Shown here: piece after piece, positions 4,126 through 5,583 of the stretch | Position numbering within the stretch: position 1 is the stretch's first letter | Layout: each line of letters opens with the position of its first letter | Assembly: GCA_029067025.1 (NCBI GenBank) | Contig: JAIEFH010000153.1 | Span: forward strand, 1-5,583 | From: Oscillospiraceae bacterium | Lineage (GTDB): Bacteria; Bacillota; Clostridia; Oscillospirales; Oscillospiraceae | DNA length: 5,583 nt | Direction of reading: 5' to 3' | The notes under the pieces: generated by a model | Database searches by the model: none | Seen by the model: only the letters and a program-made list of their open reading frames with translations | What the model was told of the DNA's origin: nothing | Made by a program: the position numbers and the translations under genes

Positions 4126-4977
4126 ATGAATATCCAGTGGTATCCCGGACACATGACCAAGACCAGGCGGCAGATGGAAGAGGATATAAAGCTGGTGGAT
4201 TTGGTGGCCGAGGTAGTGGATGCCCGTATCCCCATATCCAGCCGTAATCCGGACATCGACGCTATTGTGGGGAACCGGCCTAGACTGATTGTGCTTAATC
4301 GGGCGGATCAGGCGGATCCCGCCATGACGGCCCGCTGGATCGCTTGGTTCAAAGCAAAGGGCTATGGCGTGCTGGAAACGGACGCCAAAAGCGGCAAGGG
4401 AGTGGGGCAGTTCTCCGCTGCCGCGAAAAGCGTTTTAAAGGACAAGCTGGCCGCGTGGAAGGCCAAAGGCCAGGTGGGACGCCCCATCCGGGCTATGGTG
4501 GTGGGGGTGCCCAACGTGGGCAAATCCACTTTTATCAATAAAGTGGCAAAACGCAAATCCGCCAAAGCCAGCGACCGCCCGGGCGTCACCCGGGGAAAGC
4601 AGTGGGTGAGTGTGGACACCGGCCTGGAGCTGCTGGACACGCCGGGCATCCTATGGCCCAAGTTTGAGGATGAAACCACCGGCCTTCATTTGGCGTTTAC
4701 CGGAGCGGTGAAGGATGAGATAACGGATATGGAAGCTTTGGGCTGCGCTTTGCTGGAACTGCTGCGGGATCGCTACCCCAAGGCGCTGTGGGAGCGGTAT
4801 AAGCTGGCGGAACTGGATGGGCTCCAGGGTTGGGAGCTTCTGGAGCAAGGCGCCCGAAAACGGGGAATGCTGATTTCTGGCGGCGAGGCGGACACGGAGC
4901 GGATGGCAAAGGTACTTTTAGATGAGTTCCGGGGTGGAAAGCTTGGAAACTTTACACTGGAAGTGCCGGAAGATTGA
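4126..4977 (+). CDS. rbgA: Ribosome biogenesis GTPase RbgA (YlqF)
   Basis: A 283-residue circularly permuted GTPase of the YlqF/YawG family, required for late assembly of the 50S subunit in Bacillus. The G motifs appear in permuted order: G4 NRAD (58-61), G5 DAKSGKG (86-92), G1 GVPNVGKS (127-134), G2 Thr155 in PGVTRG, G3 DTPG (171-174). The N-terminal IQWYPGHM holds His9, the residue implicated in GTP hydrolysis in the Bacillus enzyme. The C-terminal helical domain (about 200-283) would bind 23S rRNA. G4 has Arg in place of the usual Lys (NKxD). AAGGAGGA at 4111-4118, 7 nt upstream, fixes ATG 4126. It is separated from rplS by a terminator and promoter and followed by rnhB after 22 bp. The signal peptidase gene often found between rplS and rbgA in Clostridia is absent here. 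Confidence 0.97.
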   Translation: MNIQWYPGHMTKTRRQMEEDIKLVDLVAEVVDARIPISSRNPDIDAIVGNRPRLIVLNRADQADPAMTARWIAWFKAKGYGVLETDAKSGKGVGQFSAAAKSVLKDKLAAWKAKGQVGRPIRAMVVGVPNVGKSTFINKVAKRKSAKASDRPGVTRGKQWVSVDTGLELLDTPGILWPKFEDETTGLHLAFTGAVKDEITDMEALGCALLELLRDRYPKALWERYKLAELDGLQGWELLEQGARKRGMLISGGEADTERMAKVLLDEFRGGKLGNFTLEVPED

Positions 4978-4999
4978 TAGCGGAAAGGGGAGAGGCGTC

Positions 5000-5583
5000 A
5001 TGCCCAGCTGGGATCTGGAGCGTTCGGCCATGGCACAAGGCCGCGGCGCTGTGTGCGGATGTGATGAGGCGGGCGTTGGGCCGCTGGCTGGCCGGGTATA
5101 CGCGGCGGCGGTCATTTTGCCCGAGGGGTTGGAGCTTCCCTATCTCAACGACTCCAAGCAGGTGACGGAAAAGCGCCGGGAGGTGCTGTTTGACCAAATC
5201 AAGGAGCAGGCGGTGGCCTGGGCCGTGGCATGGGTGGAGCCGAAGGAAATCGACGAGATTGACATCCTGAACAGTCGGATCAAGGCTATGCAGCAGGCCA
5301 TTGACGCGCTGGCGCCCAAGGCGGATTATGCCCTGATTGACGGCAATCGGGATCACGGGAATCGGTGCGCCATCACGGCACCCCACCAACTGATTGTAAA
5401 GGGAGATAGCCTGTCAGTATCGATTGCCGCCGCGTCTATTTTGGCTAAGGTCAGCCGGGATCGGTACATGGAGGAGATGGCGGCGCTCTACCCCCAATAT
5501 GAGTTCGAGCGCCACAAGGGCTATCCAACCAAACGCCACTATGAGCTGCTGCGGGAATTTGGGCCGTGTTCCATCCACCGCCG
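5000..5583 (+). CDS. rnhB: Ribonuclease HII, 3' end beyond the window
   Basis: An open frame from ATG 5000 to the window edge encodes 194 residues without a stop. RNase HII cuts RNA in RNA-DNA hybrids and removes single ribonucleotides from DNA. The four catalytic acids are visible: Asp22 and Glu23 (CDEAGVGPLAG), Asp114 (LIDGN) and Asp136 (KGDSLSVSIAAASILAKV). ERHKGYPTKRHYELL (170-184) carries the conserved Tyr175, and the frame runs into SIHR, close to the usual C-terminal HRRSF. Little is therefore missing. The family motif DEAGRGPLAGPV reads DEAGVGPLAGRV here, so the GRG ribonucleotide-recognition motif is GVG. AAGGGGAG at 4985-4992 is the ribosome binding site. The gene lies 22 bp after rbgA with no terminator between them, so the two are probably co-transcribed. 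Confidence 0.96.
   Translation, partial: MPSWDLERSAMAQGRGAVCGCDEAGVGPLAGRVYAAAVILPEGLELPYLNDSKQVTEKRREVLFDQIKEQAVAWAVAWVEPKEIDEIDILNSRIKAMQQAIDALAPKADYALIDGNRDHGNRCAITAPHQLIVKGDSLSVSIAAASILAKVSRDRYMEEMAALYPQYEFERHKGYPTKRHYELLREFGPCSIHR

Overview
The window looks like a chromosomal stretch of an endospore-forming, GC-rich Clostridia member, most likely Oscillospiraceae (relatives of Flavonifractor or Oscillibacter). This rests on strong AGGAGG-type ribosome binding sites, frequent GTG starts, a CCA-encoding tRNA, spoIVF-like sporulation genes and an rplS-rbgA-rnhB neighbourhood. The taxon is an inference; no database was consulted. Every protein-coding gene I support is on the + strand.

Left part (1-1850): a complete tRNA-Gly(CCC) with an extended -10 promoter element ends at a strong 13-bp intrinsic terminator. 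A 126-bp spacer rich in inverted repeats follows. Then come two accessory genes: a class I SAM-dependent methyltransferase (GTG start, 266-1063) and, 36 bp on, a DinB-fold protein with a predicted His triad and an N-terminal domain resembling HicB (1100-1807). A GC-rich hairpin at 1819-1846 closes this pair.

Middle part (1868-3511): a sporulation module. A promoter matching the sigma-E pattern (CATACAGT as -10) precedes a membrane-anchored M23/LytM protein in the spoIVFA position. It is followed with 1 bp of spacing by a small M50 site-2 protease of SpoIVFB type (HELGH and LDGG motifs). The arrangement resembles the Bacillus spoIVFA-spoIVFB pair that controls pro-sigma-K processing, but here the M23 domain keeps all its zinc and catalytic residues. 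The best start of the M23 gene is GTG 1930, with AAGGAGGG 7 nt upstream, and not the longer reading from 1909.

Right part (3512-5583): housekeeping genes. A vegetative promoter and a structured leader precede rplS (ribosomal protein L19), which ends at a long, nearly symmetric terminator hairpin. A separate promoter drives rbgA (circularly permuted GTPase for 50S assembly) and, 22 bp further, rnhB (ribonuclease HII), which runs off the window end. The rnhB product has GVG in place of the family's GRG ribonucleotide-recognition motif.

I see no CRISPR array, insertion sequence or clearly new system. The best leads are the catalytically intact M23 protein in the spoIVFA position with its sigma-E-like promoter, the HicB-like/DinB fusion, the AAATTTCC repeats around the rplS promoter, the L19 leader candidate and the RNase HII motif change.
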